Assembly: GCF_042408815.1 (NCBI RefSeq)
Contig: NZ_JBHOQR010000002.1
Span: 124,001-188,000, forward strand
DNA: 64,000 nucleotides
Origin: Thermoflexus sp042408815
Lineage (GTDB): Bacteria; Chloroflexota; Anaerolineae; Thermoflexales; Thermoflexaceae
Direction of reading: 5' to 3'
The translations under genes and the position numbers were made by a program. The notes under the pieces were generated by a model. It was not told the origin of the DNA and did not search any database. It saw nothing but the letters and a program-made list of their open reading frames with translations. Of this stretch, positions 1 through 9,258 are shown piece by piece (positions within the stretch are counted from its first letter, which is position 1; every line of letters begins with the position of its first letter).

Positions 1-613
1 GATCCGCCGTGCGGATCGCGACGGCCGCCTGTTGGAGCAGGGCCGCGTAAGCCGAGGGATCCGGGGGCTCACCACCCCATCCGATGGTGAGGTTAGGCTC
101 ATCCCAGATCTGGTAAAAACGTACCCATCGCCCGTAGCGCGCTGCGAAAGCGCCCGCAAACCGGGCGAAGTCGGCGGGATCCAGCGGCGGGGCCATCGGC
201 CCCCTTCGCCGGGCTGCCCATTCAGGGCTATCCCCTAGAACAGCTACCAGCTCCAGACCAGCCGCCCGGACCTCGGCCATCACTCGATCTGCCTCTGTCC
301 AGTCCCAGCGGTCTCTCTCGGGCTGGATCGCCGGCCAGGGGAAGAAAACGCGGATTCGCGGGATGCCCAAGGCCCGGATCTGCTCCAGATCTCGCCTCCG
401 CTCTTCGGGCCTCCTTCCGAACAGCGGGACATTCAAGCCCACCCGCGGCTCGCCGGACCATGGGATGGGGGGAGGGAAGCCAGCGATCGTCCCCTGCCAG
501 CGGGCGCGCAACACCTGCCCAGTTACCCCCAGCCCGAGCAGCCCGAGGCTGATCAGCAGCAGACCCAACCCGATCCGAAACCAACCTCGCCATCGATCCT
601 GGAGAACCACCAT
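1..613 (-). CDS. Glycoside-hydrolase-like membrane-anchored protein, C-terminus cut by window edge
   Basis: I read this frame directly from the reverse complement; it is open to the window edge, so the C-terminus is missing. The visible 204 residues begin with a short basic stretch and one hydrophobic segment (about residues 12-35, rich in Leu/Gly) that looks like a signal anchor. A TIM-barrel-like segment follows, with RVFFPWPAIQPERDRWDW and YQIWDEPNL. The latter resembles the Asn/Asp-Glu-Pro acid/base motif of clan GH-A enzymes such as GH39 and GH5. An extracellular glycosidase or a non-catalytic relative is therefore likely; the substrate cannot be told. The ATG at 613 follows AGGGAAGCAAGG; an in-frame GTG at 643 with a GGAG upstream is an alternative. 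Confidence 0.7.
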   Translation of the reverse strand, partial: MVVLQDRWRGWFRIGLGLLLISLGLLGLGVTGQVLRARWQGTIAGFPPPIPWSGEPRVGLNVPLFGRRPEERRRDLEQIRALGIPRIRVFFPWPAIQPERDRWDWTEADRVMAEVRAAGLELVAVLGDSPEWAARRRGPMAPPLDPADFARFAGAFAARYGRWVRFYQIWDEPNLTIGWGGEPPDPSAYAALLQQAAVAIRTAD

Positions 614-713
614 AGGCCTTGCTTCCCTGAGCCGAAACTTCACGAAATGGGCTCTCCGAAGTGGCTACTGGAGGTTCCAAGGAGGCGCGGAAACATGGAG
701 CATCCTGGACCCA

Positions 714-1643
714 TCACGCCCGGAGGAGGTTCCGCACCACGAACCAGACATTCGCGGGGCGTTCTCCCAGGCGCCGCATGAAATAGGGATACCACTCCGT
801 CCCGTAGGGCACATATACCCGGACGGTGTATCCTTGGCGTGCCAGGGAGAGCTGGAGATCGCGGCGGATCCCATAGAGCATCTGGAACTCGAAGGCATCA
901 CGGGGGACTTCCCACTCCGCGATCCGGCGCAGCGCGTGCTGGATGATCCGCTCATCATGGGTGGCGATCGCCACGTAAGCGCCTCGCCGCCGCGCCTCCG
1001 CGGAGAGCAATCGCTCCATCAGTCGCACATAGCTCGCATCCACATCCCGTTTGCGGGGGTAGGCGATGTGCGGCGGCTCCTGATAGGCCCCCTTGCACAA
1101 ACGAATCCGGGCAATCCCCTCTTCGATCAGGCGCTCCACGTCCTCCCTGCTTCGATACAGGTAGGCCTGGATCGCAACCCGGGTGTTGGGATACTGCGGG
1201 GCGAGCCGCCGATACAGCCTCAGGGTGCGCTCCGTGTAAACGCTGCTCTCCATATCGATCTCCACCACGGTCCCGACCTGGGCCGCCCGCTCGATCACCC
1301 GCCGCAGGTTCCCCTCGCAGATCTCCTCCCCAATATCCAGGCCCAGGTGGGTCAGCTTCACCGCGAGATGGGGCCGCATCCCCAGTGCGGCCAGGTGGTC
1401 CAGGGCGAGCCAGTAATCCTCAGTGGCCCGCATCGCATCGGCAGCGGATTCCACGTTTTCCCCCAGATGGTCCAGGATCCCCCCGATCCCCATGGCCTCC
1501 AGCTCACGGATGGCTCGCAGGCCGTCCTCCAGCCTCTCGCCGGCCACAAAGCGCGAGGCGGCCCGCCATACGAACCCCCAGCGCATGACCCGCTCCTTCA
1601 TCATCCGGTTCCGGGAAAGCGAGACGAAGAGGGCGCGCCACAT
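714..1643 (-). CDS. Proline dehydrogenase (monofunctional)
   Basis: This FAD enzyme would oxidise L-proline to pyrroline-5-carboxylate and pass electrons to the quinone pool. The 309-residue length fits monofunctional bacterial PRODH rather than the long PutA fusion. Visible family motifs are EIDMESS, RLCKGAYQEP, the ATHDERI segment and the C-terminal VYVPYGTEWYPYFMRRL with its conserved Arg-Arg substrate-binding helix. The ATG has a good AGGGGG box five bases upstream. No pyrroline-5-carboxylate dehydrogenase gene lies nearby. The gene ends 100 bases before the glycoside-hydrolase-like gene and starts 43 bases after PBP2, so it may be read from the cell-wall operon. Confidence 0.93.
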   Translation of the reverse strand: MWRALFVSLSRNRMMKERVMRWGFVWRAASRFVAGERLEDGLRAIRELEAMGIGGILDHLGENVESAADAMRATEDYWLALDHLAALGMRPHLAVKLTHLGLDIGEEICEGNLRRVIERAAQVGTVVEIDMESSVYTERTLRLYRRLAPQYPNTRVAIQAYLYRSREDVERLIEEGIARIRLCKGAYQEPPHIAYPRKRDVDASYVRLMERLLSAEARRRGAYVAIATHDERIIQHALRRIAEWEVPRDAFEFQMLYGIRRDLQLSLARQGYTVRVYVPYGTEWYPYFMRRLGERPANVWFVVRNLLRA

Positions 1644-1685
1644 AGAAACCCCCTGATGTCGAGGATGAGGCCTGGGCCACGTGGC

Positions 1686-3695
1686 TCACCGCCGGAAATA
1701 GGCTTCCAGGACCTCCCGGGCCACTGGCGCTGCGTTCTGAGAACCCTCCCCTCCATTCCAGATGAAAACCAGGATGGCGATCTCCGGCGCCTCTGCGGGC
1801 GCGAAGGCCACAAACCAGGCATGGCTGGGCAGCCGCCGTCCAGCGCACAGCCCCAGGCGAAGGGCTAGATCATCACAGAACTCCGCCGTGCCGGTCTTGC
1901 CGGCGATTCGGACCCCTGGGATCTGGGCCCGGACAGCGGTCCCCCGCTCCACGGCGGCCACCATTCCATCCCGAACCACCGCCAGATGCTCCGGCGCAAT
2001 GGGGAGTCGCCCCATGACCTCCGGCTGGAAGACCTTCAGGAGATTGCCGTCCGGGCCGGCGATCTCACGAACCAGGGTGGGCCGGTAAAGGGTTCCCCCA
2101 TTGGCGATGGCACTGATGGCGTTGAGGAGTTGTATGGGCGTCACCAGCAGGTACCCCTGCCCGATCCCCAGGTTGTAGGTATCGCCAGTGGACCAGGTCT
2201 CCCCGAAGGTTTTCCGCTTCCACTCCGGATCTGGCACCTGCCCGGCTGCCTCCCCGGGCAACTCGATCCCGGTCGGGCGCCCCAGGCCGAAGGCATGCAT
2301 ATAGCGCACCAGGCGCTCGATCCCCAGCCCCTCGAACGCGGGCTCCCCCGCCCCATCATATCCCCCGGCGACCTTGTAGAAGAACACATTGCAAGAGTTG
2401 GCCAGGGCATCCACCACGTCCTGCCAGCCGTGGCCGGAGCGCAGCCAGCAGAAGAAATGCTGGGCCAGCCCCGGATCGTTGGGGAAGTACCGGTTGGGGA
2501 TCACGATCTCTCCCGGATCGAACAGCCGGGTTCGGGGTGTAATCACCCCTTCCTGGAGCGCGGCAGCGGCCACAATGGGCTTGAAGGAGGAGCCCGGCGC
2601 AAATTGAGAGGCGATCGCATGGTTGAGCAGTGGGGCAAAGGGATCCTCCACTAAGCGGTTATATGTCTGAGGGAGATCAGGGCTGACGAACCCGTTGTTA
2701 TCGTAATCTGGAAGGCTGACCATGGCCAGGATCTCCCCGGTCGTCGGCCGCATCGCGAGGACCACCCCCCGCCGCGTGATCTCCCGGCCGGCGATGCGGT
2801 TCAGCTCTTCCAGTTTGGCCTGCAGAGCCGCCCGTGCGGCTGCCTGCAACTCCAGATCCAGTGTAAGCGTGATCCGTGCCCCCGCCTGGGGAGGGATCTC
2901 CGCCAGCACCCGCACCGGTCGCCCCCGTGCATCTTCCTCCACATAACGAGCCCCTTTGGTCCCTCGCAGCCACGGCTCCAGAGCATATTCCAGGCCACTG
3001 AGACCCACCCGATCCACCGCCGGATCATAGCCCTGGGCCTGATAATGAGCGGCCTGCTCCGCGGGGATATGCCCCACGAAGCCCACCACATGGGCCGTCA
3101 ACGGGCCCGTCGGATAGCGCCGTTGCAAAACAAGCTCCACCTGAACGCCAGGGAGACGGCTGCTTTCTTCCATCAGACGGAAGGCGATCTCCCGATCCAC
3201 CGGCTCCTTCAGGACCAGCGGCCGGAAGGGGGCCTCCCGGGCGGCGGCCTGGATCCGCTCCCGGATCCCTGGGCCGCCCGGCCCCTGCACCGAGGCCCCC
3301 CCGCTTTCCACAGGTATGCCCAGCCATCGACTGAGCTGCTGGAAGATCGCCTCCCGCCAGGCGGGATCCTCCGGCAGATCTCCCGGGGTTACCAGGACCC
3401 GGAAGGCGGGGTCGTTCTGAACCAATGGGCGGCCCTGGCGGTCCAAGAGAAGCCCCCGGGGGGCCTCCAGTGGGATCACCCGTAGGCGATTCCGCTCCCC
3501 CAGAGCCTGATAACCAGGTCCTTCCACGATCTGGAGCCAGTAGAGGCGATAGCCTAGACCGGCAAACCCGAGGGCGATGACCAGCGCCCAGAGGATCAAG
3601 CGAAAACGAGGAGAAGGAGGTGGCGGTGGAGGGGAACGGAACACCGCCACACTATCCATGGCTTCCGCCTCACAAGGTGGGTAAGGTTCCGGCAT
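1686..3695 (-). CDS. mrdA: Penicillin-binding protein 2, elongasome transpeptidase
   Basis: This is a class B PBP that cross-links peptidoglycan during side-wall growth with MreBCD and RodA. One N-terminal membrane anchor (about residues 32-54) follows a proline-rich tip. The dimerisation/pedestal domain covers about 60-260. The transpeptidase domain carries SxxK at 369-372 (S-S-F-K), SCN at 434-436 and KTG at 600-602. The 669 residues are normal for the family. It is the last gene of mreB-mreC-mreD-mrdA. No rodA is present in the window. The ATG at 3695 has a weak ribosome site; the in-frame ATG at 3659, with GAGG eight bases upstream, is a reasonable alternative start. Confidence 0.95.
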   Translation of the reverse strand: MPEPYPPCEAEAMDSVAVFRSPPPPPPSPRFRLILWALVIALGFAGLGYRLYWLQIVEGPGYQALGERNRLRVIPLEAPRGLLLDRQGRPLVQNDPAFRVLVTPGDLPEDPAWREAIFQQLSRWLGIPVESGGASVQGPGGPGIRERIQAAAREAPFRPLVLKEPVDREIAFRLMEESSRLPGVQVELVLQRRYPTGPLTAHVVGFVGHIPAEQAAHYQAQGYDPAVDRVGLSGLEYALEPWLRGTKGARYVEEDARGRPVRVLAEIPPQAGARITLTLDLELQAAARAALQAKLEELNRIAGREITRRGVVLAMRPTTGEILAMVSLPDYDNNGFVSPDLPQTYNRLVEDPFAPLLNHAIASQFAPGSSFKPIVAAAALQEGVITPRTRLFDPGEIVIPNRYFPNDPGLAQHFFCWLRSGHGWQDVVDALANSCNVFFYKVAGGYDGAGEPAFEGLGIERLVRYMHAFGLGRPTGIELPGEAAGQVPDPEWKRKTFGETWSTGDTYNLGIGQGYLLVTPIQLLNAISAIANGGTLYRPTLVREIAGPDGNLLKVFQPEVMGRLPIAPEHLAVVRDGMVAAVERGTAVRAQIPGVRIAGKTGTAEFCDDLALRLGLCAGRRLPSHAWFVAFAPAEAPEIAILVFIWNGGEGSQNAAPVAREVLEAYFRR

Positions 3696-3823
3696 TGCGG
3701 GTTCCCGTTAACCCCTCAAGGTTGAAAAACGGCTCAAAGCCTCCCCCTACGCTATGGACCGCCCCATCGTGTGCAGGGGAAGGGGGATGGGGTTCCCTTC
3801 CCCATCGCCTTGTGGCCGTTTCC

Positions 3824-4330
3824 TCATCGGTGTAACACGGGACGTTCCGGGCGTAGGGGAAGCGCTCGGAAGAGCGGGTAAAGCAGCAGCATCCCGATCG
3901 TATTCCAGAGCGCCTCCGGCAGCATGATCTGTCGGAACGCTGCGTTCCAGTCCATCGGATATTGTAAGGCCATCAGGAGGAATCCTCGAACCCCCTCCAT
4001 TAGGAAGGTACCCGCGGCGGCCACCAGCGCCGGCATGATCAACCGCCCTCGGAAAACCGGTCGGCTGAGCCCATAGGCGAGCGGAACCACCGCCATCAGC
4101 GCCAGGGCGCTGAGGCCCAACGGCCCCCCGGAAAAGAGGTCCAGCCACAGCCCCCCAGCCAGCGCCCATCCCCATCCTTCCTCTAGGGGTGCGAGAAAGG
4201 CCGCCGTGGCGACCATCAGGAACACCAAGTTCGGTCGCCCGGGATACGGGATCCCCATCGGGATCCAGGTGGCCTGAAGCAAAGCCGCTAACCCCAGAAC
4301 GCCGAGCGTCCGCATCCACTTCCTGCGCAT
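3824..4330 (-). CDS. mreD: Rod shape-determining protein MreD
   Basis: This is a small integral membrane protein of 168 residues with about five hydrophobic segments. The second half carries the LDLFSGGPLG signature typical of MreD. Its position between mreC and the PBP2 gene is the standard order. Sequence conservation in the MreD family is low, so context carries much of the assignment. An alternative ATG six codons in (4315), with AGGA upstream, is possible. A 128-base gap separates it from mrdA. Confidence 0.92.
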   Translation of the reverse strand: MRRKWMRTLGVLGLAALLQATWIPMGIPYPGRPNLVFLMVATAAFLAPLEEGWGWALAGGLWLDLFSGGPLGLSALALMAVVPLAYGLSRPVFRGRLIMPALVAAAGTFLMEGVRGFLLMALQYPMDWNAAFRQIMLPEALWNTIGMLLLYPLFRALPLRPERPVLHR

Positions 4331-4394
4331 CCTGGGCTTCCTTTCCTCCTTTTCCCCATAGAGAAAAGCAATTCCCCGAGGTCAGCCCTCTCCC

Positions 4395-5219
4395 TCAAGG
4401 CAGAGCTTCCATCCCAGGGAAGCTGGTGATCACCAGCACATAGCTCAATCGCCGGGGATCGACGGCGGGCTGGATGCGGGCGCGCTGGAAGGGCTCGCGG
4501 CCCTGCAGCACTTCGGCCACCTGGCCGATGACCAGCGCCCGGGGGATCTCGCCGCCCACCCCAGAGGTCAGCACCACATCCCCCGGAAGGATCTGCTCAT
4601 CGGGTCGCACGAAATCCAGTACCAAGCTTCCGTCCGGCTGGCCTATGACGATTCCGGTTGCCCGGGTGGTCTGCAAGAGGGCCCCTACCTGACTTCCGCC
4701 GTCGTTCAGCAGGCGCACCCGAGATCGATTGAGGCTTGCAGAAGTGATCCGGCCGACCAGGGCTGAACCCTGAGTGATCACGGCCATCCCTTCTCGAACC
4801 CCCTGGCGGGTCCCCACATCCAGAAGGAGAAACCGAAGATAGGGATCCGTCTCGTAACCGATCACCGTGGCGGTCACGAAGGTGGTTTGGCGGTTTGCCT
4901 GAATGATCCCCAGCAGCGCTTTCAATTCCGCGTTCTCAGCGGCCAGCTCCCGCAGGCGCAGGTTCTCTGTCTGCAGATCCTCCACCTGGGCTCGCAAGCG
5001 TGTCACTTCCTCCCGGAGATCATGGATCTCCCGGAGGAATCCCACAGCGCCCATGGCGTCCCGCCCCAAATCCGCGATGAGACGCTGCAGGGGGGTCAGA
5101 GGAATCGTCAGGAGGGACTCCACCGGTTGAAGCCATCCCAGACCGTGGAGGAACAGGAGCACCATCGCCAGGCCCACCCACCACCCAGCCGTCCACGGAC
5201 GTCGATCTCCTGGAGGCAA
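4395..5219 (-). CDS. mreC: Rod shape-determining protein MreC
   Basis: This bitopic membrane protein links MreB to the extracytoplasmic peptidoglycan enzymes. After a short cytoplasmic tail there is one membrane segment (about residues 12-32), a coiled coil (DLREEVTRLRAQVEDLQTEN and following, about 65-100), and then the two-barrel MreC domain. The longest open frame begins at an ATG at 5408, inside mreB. I chose the TTG at 5219 because it comes just after the mreB stop and has a strong GGAGGAGG box seven bases upstream. This gives 274 residues, normal for MreC. Confidence 0.92.
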   Translation of the reverse strand: MPPGDRRPWTAGWWVGLAMVLLFLHGLGWLQPVESLLTIPLTPLQRLIADLGRDAMGAVGFLREIHDLREEVTRLRAQVEDLQTENLRLRELAAENAELKALLGIIQANRQTTFVTATVIGYETDPYLRFLLLDVGTRQGVREGMAVITQGSALVGRITSASLNRSRVRLLNDGGSQVGALLQTTRATGIVIGQPDGSLVLDFVRPDEQILPGDVVLTSGVGGEIPRALVIGQVAEVLQGREPFQRARIQPAVDPRRLSYVLVITSFPGMEALP

Positions 5220-5254
5220 GGCCCATCCTCCTCCGCGCCCCGAGTTGCGGTCCC

Positions 5255-6349
5255 TTAGCGGGCGATCGGCTGGCCGATGCGCACCGGCGATCGGGGCGGC
5301 CGGCCGCGATCCAGCGAGCTCAGCACCCGATGCCAGGTGTCCAGGTCCTCCAGGATCTTCGCGGCTCCCAGGGCGACCGCCGTGACCGGATCCGGGGGCA
5401 CCCAGCATCGGATCCGGGTCTCCTCCGTCAGGCGCTGGGCCAGGCCTTTGAGCTGGGCCCCGCCGCCAACCAGCGCAATACCGATCTCCATGATATCGGC
5501 GACCAGCTCCGGTGGCGTCTCATCCAGGACCGATTTCACGGTGTCCACGATGATGCCCACCGCCTCCCGCAGCGCTTCGCGGATCTCAATGCTGGAAACC
5601 TCGATGGCATCCGGCAACCCGGTGATCAGGTTCCGACCCCGGACCACCATGGTTCGCTCCTCGGGCAGGGGATAGGCGGACCCGATCTCTATCTTCACCC
5701 GCTCGGCCATCCGCTCGCCGATGAGCAGATTGTAGCGCTGACGCAGGTAGTGAATAATCGCCTCATCCATCTCGTCCCCAGCCACCCGGACGGAGCGTCC
5801 GACGACGATCCCGCCGAGGGCGAAGACCGCCACCTCAGTGGTTCCGCCCCCGATATCGACCACCATGCTCCCCCGTGCCTCGGCGACGGGGAGGCCGATT
5901 CCGATCGCCGCCGCCAAGGGTTCCTCGATCAAGAAGGCGGCCCGGGCGCCGGCAGCGAGGCATGCATCATGCACGGCGCGGCGCTCGACTTCCGTCACCC
6001 CGCTGGGGATTCCCACCACCACCCGCGGGCGGGGGATCGGAACCGGGACCTGCTGGTGGGCTTTGCGGATGAACTCGCCGATCATCTCCCGGGTCACTTC
6101 GAACTCCGAGATCACACCGTCCCGCAATGGGCGAATGGCCACAATGTGCGCAGGGGTTCGGCCGACCATCTCCTTGGCTGCTTCCCCCACCGCCAGCACC
6201 TGCCGGGAGCGCCGGTCAATGGCTACCCAGGAGGGCTCATGGATCACAATCCCTTTTCCCCGAACGCACACCAGAGTGGTTGCCGTTCCCAGGTCGATCC
6301 CGATATCCAAGGAGAGCAATCCAAACAACGCGTCGATCGGATTCCACAC
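5255..6349 (-). CDS. mreB: Rod shape-determining actin homologue MreB
   Basis: This is the actin-like ATPase that forms membrane-associated filaments and directs side-wall synthesis. The 364 residues contain the phosphate-1 loop (DIGIDLGTATTL), the phosphate-2 loop (MVVDIGGGTTEVAVF) and the adenosine motif region (ALVGGGAQLKGL), all intact. The reading frame starts with GTG and the N-terminus aligns with typical MreB; the ribosome site is weak. It is the first gene of the shape operon and follows a TATAAT promoter about 115 bases upstream. Confidence 0.97.
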   Translation of the reverse strand: MWNPIDALFGLLSLDIGIDLGTATTLVCVRGKGIVIHEPSWVAIDRRSRQVLAVGEAAKEMVGRTPAHIVAIRPLRDGVISEFEVTREMIGEFIRKAHQQVPVPIPRPRVVVGIPSGVTEVERRAVHDACLAAGARAAFLIEEPLAAAIGIGLPVAEARGSMVVDIGGGTTEVAVFALGGIVVGRSVRVAGDEMDEAIIHYLRQRYNLLIGERMAERVKIEIGSAYPLPEERTMVVRGRNLITGLPDAIEVSSIEIREALREAVGIIVDTVKSVLDETPPELVADIMEIGIALVGGGAQLKGLAQRLTEETRIRCWVPPDPVTAVALGAAKILEDLDTWHRVLSSLDRGRPPRSPVRIGQPIAR

Positions 6350-6464
6350 CGGTTCTTCGCTCCAGAGCCAGGATGATACCCTTTGCCATTGGATGCCCCA
6401 CAGGAAAGCTCATCCCAGGAAATGACCGGGGGCCACGCCACCGTTTTCAGGGAGTCCGGGCTGG

Positions 6465-6493
6465 ATTATACGGGGGGCCTGGCCGTTCAGCAA
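6465..6493 (-). promoter_or_regulatory. Candidate promoter of the mreBCD-mrdA operon
   Basis: On the minus strand TTGCTG (6488-6493) and a perfect TATAAT (6465-6470) are separated by exactly 17 bases. They lie in the gap between ybeY and mreB, pointing at mreB. The -35 matches the consensus at only the first three bases, so the call leans on the -10 and its position. Confidence 0.6.
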
Positions 6494-6531
6494 CCGCTCT
6501 CCCCGGGCTTCTCCGTCTGGGCTCCATGGGG

Positions 6532-7065
6532 TCAGACGACCTCTTCTCCTTCGTCAGCGGGGGCGACCTCGAGAAAGCCCAGCTGATGGAGGATCTCCCG
6601 CTGAACGGCCCACATCCGGCGCCGCTCTGGTTCGTCCTCGTGATCATAACCTAATAGGTGCAGAACCCCATGCACTGTCAGCAATGCGAGTTCCCCGTCC
6701 AGTGGGTGGCCTTCCCGCTGGGCCTGACGAACCGCATATGGGAAAGCGATCACCACATCGCCCAGATATCGGATGCCGGGGGGGATTTCCACCGGGGTGG
6801 GGAAGGACAGCACATCCGTGGGCGCGTCGATCCCTCGATAGGTCCAGTTCAGCTGGCGGATGGTTTCCTCATCCACCAGCGCCACCGTCAGCGTGGCGCG
6901 GTTTTCCAGGCCGTGGCGCTGAAGGACCGCGCGGGCAGCCCGCCGTAGTCCGGCAATACGCCCGGGCGCATGATATGCCCGGGGCGCCCGGATTTCAATT
7001 CGAATCACCGGAGCCCTCGGGAATTCGGGTTTGCGGAGCGGACGGCGCAGCCCCTTGCTTCCCAT
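6532..7065 (-). CDS. ybeY: Endoribonuclease YbeY (rRNA maturation)
   Basis: This is a single-strand zinc endoribonuclease used in 16S rRNA 3'-end maturation and ribosome quality control. The metal motif is HGVLHLLGYDHEDE near residues 130-143, with the three zinc-binding histidines in place, and the family segment FPTPVEIPPGIRYLGDVVI precedes it. The 177 residues include a basic N-terminal extension of about 20. The ATG at 7065 has GGAGACGGAGGG upstream; a GTG about 19 codons in (VIRIEI) is a less likely start. It follows the 7TM-HD gene by 21 bases, an order also common in Firmicutes. Confidence 0.94.
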   Translation of the reverse strand: MGSKGLRRPLRKPEFPRAPVIRIEIRAPRAYHAPGRIAGLRRAARAVLQRHGLENRATLTVALVDEETIRQLNWTYRGIDAPTDVLSFPTPVEIPPGIRYLGDVVIAFPYAVRQAQREGHPLDGELALLTVHGVLHLLGYDHEDEPERRRMWAVQREILHQLGFLEVAPADEGEEVV

Positions 7066-7086
7066 CCCTCCGTCTCCTTCAACGCT

Positions 7087-9258
7087 TCAATGAGAGGAAG
7101 TCTCCGGATACATCAGGCGGGGATGGAACATTCCCTGGAAGACCTGCAGAAACCCCTCGCGGATTCCCTGAAGATCCTGCATGGTCAGCGGCGCTTCATC
7201 CAATTGGCCCGATTGAATGCGTTCCTGGAACACTCGCTCCAGGATCTGGGCCAGCTCCCGGGGGTCCTTCGGCCGTGCCGCCCGAATCGCGGCCTCGCAG
7301 CCATCGGCGAGCATTACAATAGCCGTTTCCTTGCTCCGGGGCCGTGGCCCTCGGTAGCAGAAGGCCGCTCGATCGACTTTCTCCGGATCCCCGGCTTCCT
7401 GAACAGCGCGATGATAAGGAATCGTCACACACAGCGTCCCATGGTGCTCCTGGATGAAAGCCCGGACCCGGCGGGGCAGGCGGTGGCGTCGGGCCAGGGC
7501 CAGGCCGTCTTCTACATGGCGCAGGATCGCCTGCGCGCTGGCATAGGGATCCATCTGCTCGTGAGGGTTATCTCCGTTCGTCTGATTCTCCACGAACAAA
7601 TAGGGACGCACCATTTTCCCGATGTCGTGATACAGGGCTCCCACCCGAGCCAGAAGGGGATCCGCGCCGATCCGTAGGGCTGCCTGTTCCGCCAGGTTGG
7701 CGACCATCAGGGTATGGTGATAGGTTCCCGGAGCTCGCAGCATCAGCTGCTGCAGGAGAGGATGGGTCGGGCGGGCCAGTTCCAACAGGTGAAGGGGCGT
7801 GGTGACATCGAAGAGGGTGCCCAGCATGATGAACCCGATCAGGGTGATCGTCACCGACAGGGCCCCCGCCAGCAATCCCATTCCCCCGGTGATCAGCATG
7901 CCCAGCAGGGAAAGCGATCCGCTCTCTACGGTGGCAGCGATGCCGATCAGTCCGGTGACTGTGCCGGCGCCCCATCCGGCCGCCAACAGGGTCTGAAAGC
8001 GCTCCAGCCGGTGGAGCATCAGGATGGTCAACCAATTGGCCAGGAGGGAAGCGGCGAAGAAGGCGGGCGTTCGGTCAGCGATCCATCCGAACCACAGCGA
8101 CCAGATCGCGCTGAGCAGCAGCGCCGGCACTGTGCCCAGGCCGGCGGCCATCAGCATGCCCAGCGCAGCGGTGGGGAAAGCCCAGATCCATTCCGGCGCG
8201 AAAACGGTGACCAAGCGCGCGCTCAGCGTGAAGAGCGAAAAGAGCCCCAGCAGGGCCAGCATGCGTCGCGGGCGCTCCTGAACCTCTGGGACCAGACGAT
8301 GGAGGACTATCAGGAGCCCGATCACCCCGAGCCCTGCGATGGTGCCCCGGGCGATGGGAAGATGCCTGGGGGTCGCCGGGGCGATCAGACCGTATTGCTG
8401 AAGGGCCTCCAGTGTCAGTGCGTCCAGGATATCCCCCTGGCGGATGATGGCCTCGCCGGCGCGGATGTGCCGGATCTGGAGCGGCACAGCCTCCCGGGCC
8501 CGCCGGCGGGCAGCCTCCGTCGCCTCCGCATCCAGCACGCTGTTTGGGACGATCAAAGGGGTCACCAGGCGGACCACCAGGCTGGCCTCCTCCTCGGTTA
8601 GGCGAGCGGTGACCTGACGGGGGAGCTCCCGGAGCATGGCGGAGATTTCATCCTCTCGAATGGGTTCCCGCATGATTTGATCCAGCAGCCTCAGGGCCTC
8701 GCTGGTGATCAGCTCCCATCGGGAGGAATCCGCGGTTAGCAAACGAAGGCGCTGTGCCGGGGAGAGGCTGTGCTCTCGGACCATCGGCTCCAGTCGGCGG
8801 GCCTTTTCCTCCAGCGGAAGGGTTTCCTCCCGAAGCTGCCCGATCGCCTCCAAGATCTGGCGGAGCTTCTCCACCTGCTGCCGGGCGATGCGAGAATCCG
8901 GGCTGGTGTAGATGGGGGCGACCTGGGCCGCCGCTGCCTCGCGAGCCCGCTCGGTCAGGATGGCGCTGGGATAGTGGAGTTCATAGGGCGCGAAGATCGT
9001 CTGTGGGGCGGCCTGTCCGATCTGCCATGCCTGGCTAGCCCCATCGTCGATCGGCCAGGCCACCAGAACGATTATCAGTATCCCCAGGGTCAGTGACCAG
9101 CTGACCCAGCCGATCGTCCACAGGACCCGACGCCATGGGATGGTCCGGATGACGTGAAACCGTGTGGGATGGATGGGCGTGTTGGAAAGGTGCCCCTCGG
9201 CCTGAAGCGGGATCACCCTCCTGGCATTTCCGGTGGGGGGGTCGATGGTCTCGCTCAT
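7087..9258 (-). CDS. 7TM-HD family phosphodiesterase (PgpH-like)
   Basis: The domains run in this order: a membrane segment (about residues 46-66), an extracytoplasmic 7TMR-HDED region with long charged helices (about 70-310), a cluster of seven membrane helices (about 315-500), and a cytoplasmic HD domain with LYHDIGKM and the later HH pair (IQEHHGT). Family members such as PgpH hydrolyse the second messenger c-di-AMP; that activity is inferred. The open frame begins earlier (9450), but the ATG at 9258 has GGAGG seven bases upstream and overlaps the cupin stop by four bases, so I start there (723 residues). Position next to ybeY is conserved in many bacteria. Confidence 0.9.
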   Translation of the reverse strand: MSETIDPPTGNARRVIPLQAEGHLSNTPIHPTRFHVIRTIPWRRVLWTIGWVSWSLTLGILIIVLVAWPIDDGASQAWQIGQAAPQTIFAPYELHYPSAILTERAREAAAAQVAPIYTSPDSRIARQQVEKLRQILEAIGQLREETLPLEEKARRLEPMVREHSLSPAQRLRLLTADSSRWELITSEALRLLDQIMREPIREDEISAMLRELPRQVTARLTEEEASLVVRLVTPLIVPNSVLDAEATEAARRRAREAVPLQIRHIRAGEAIIRQGDILDALTLEALQQYGLIAPATPRHLPIARGTIAGLGVIGLLIVLHRLVPEVQERPRRMLALLGLFSLFTLSARLVTVFAPEWIWAFPTAALGMLMAAGLGTVPALLLSAIWSLWFGWIADRTPAFFAASLLANWLTILMLHRLERFQTLLAAGWGAGTVTGLIGIAATVESGSLSLLGMLITGGMGLLAGALSVTITLIGFIMLGTLFDVTTPLHLLELARPTHPLLQQLMLRAPGTYHHTLMVANLAEQAALRIGADPLLARVGALYHDIGKMVRPYLFVENQTNGDNPHEQMDPYASAQAILRHVEDGLALARRHRLPRRVRAFIQEHHGTLCVTIPYHRAVQEAGDPEKVDRAAFCYRGPRPRSKETAIVMLADGCEAAIRAARPKDPRELAQILERVFQERIQSGQLDEAPLTMQDLQGIREGFLQVFQGMFHPRLMYPETSSH

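Noticed and set aside
363..1868. 501-codon plus-strand open frame opposite proline dehydrogenase and PBP2
   Set aside because: It spans the antisense of two clear genes and has Pro/Arg/Gly-rich composition with no domain. Long antisense frames are expected in GC-rich coding DNA.
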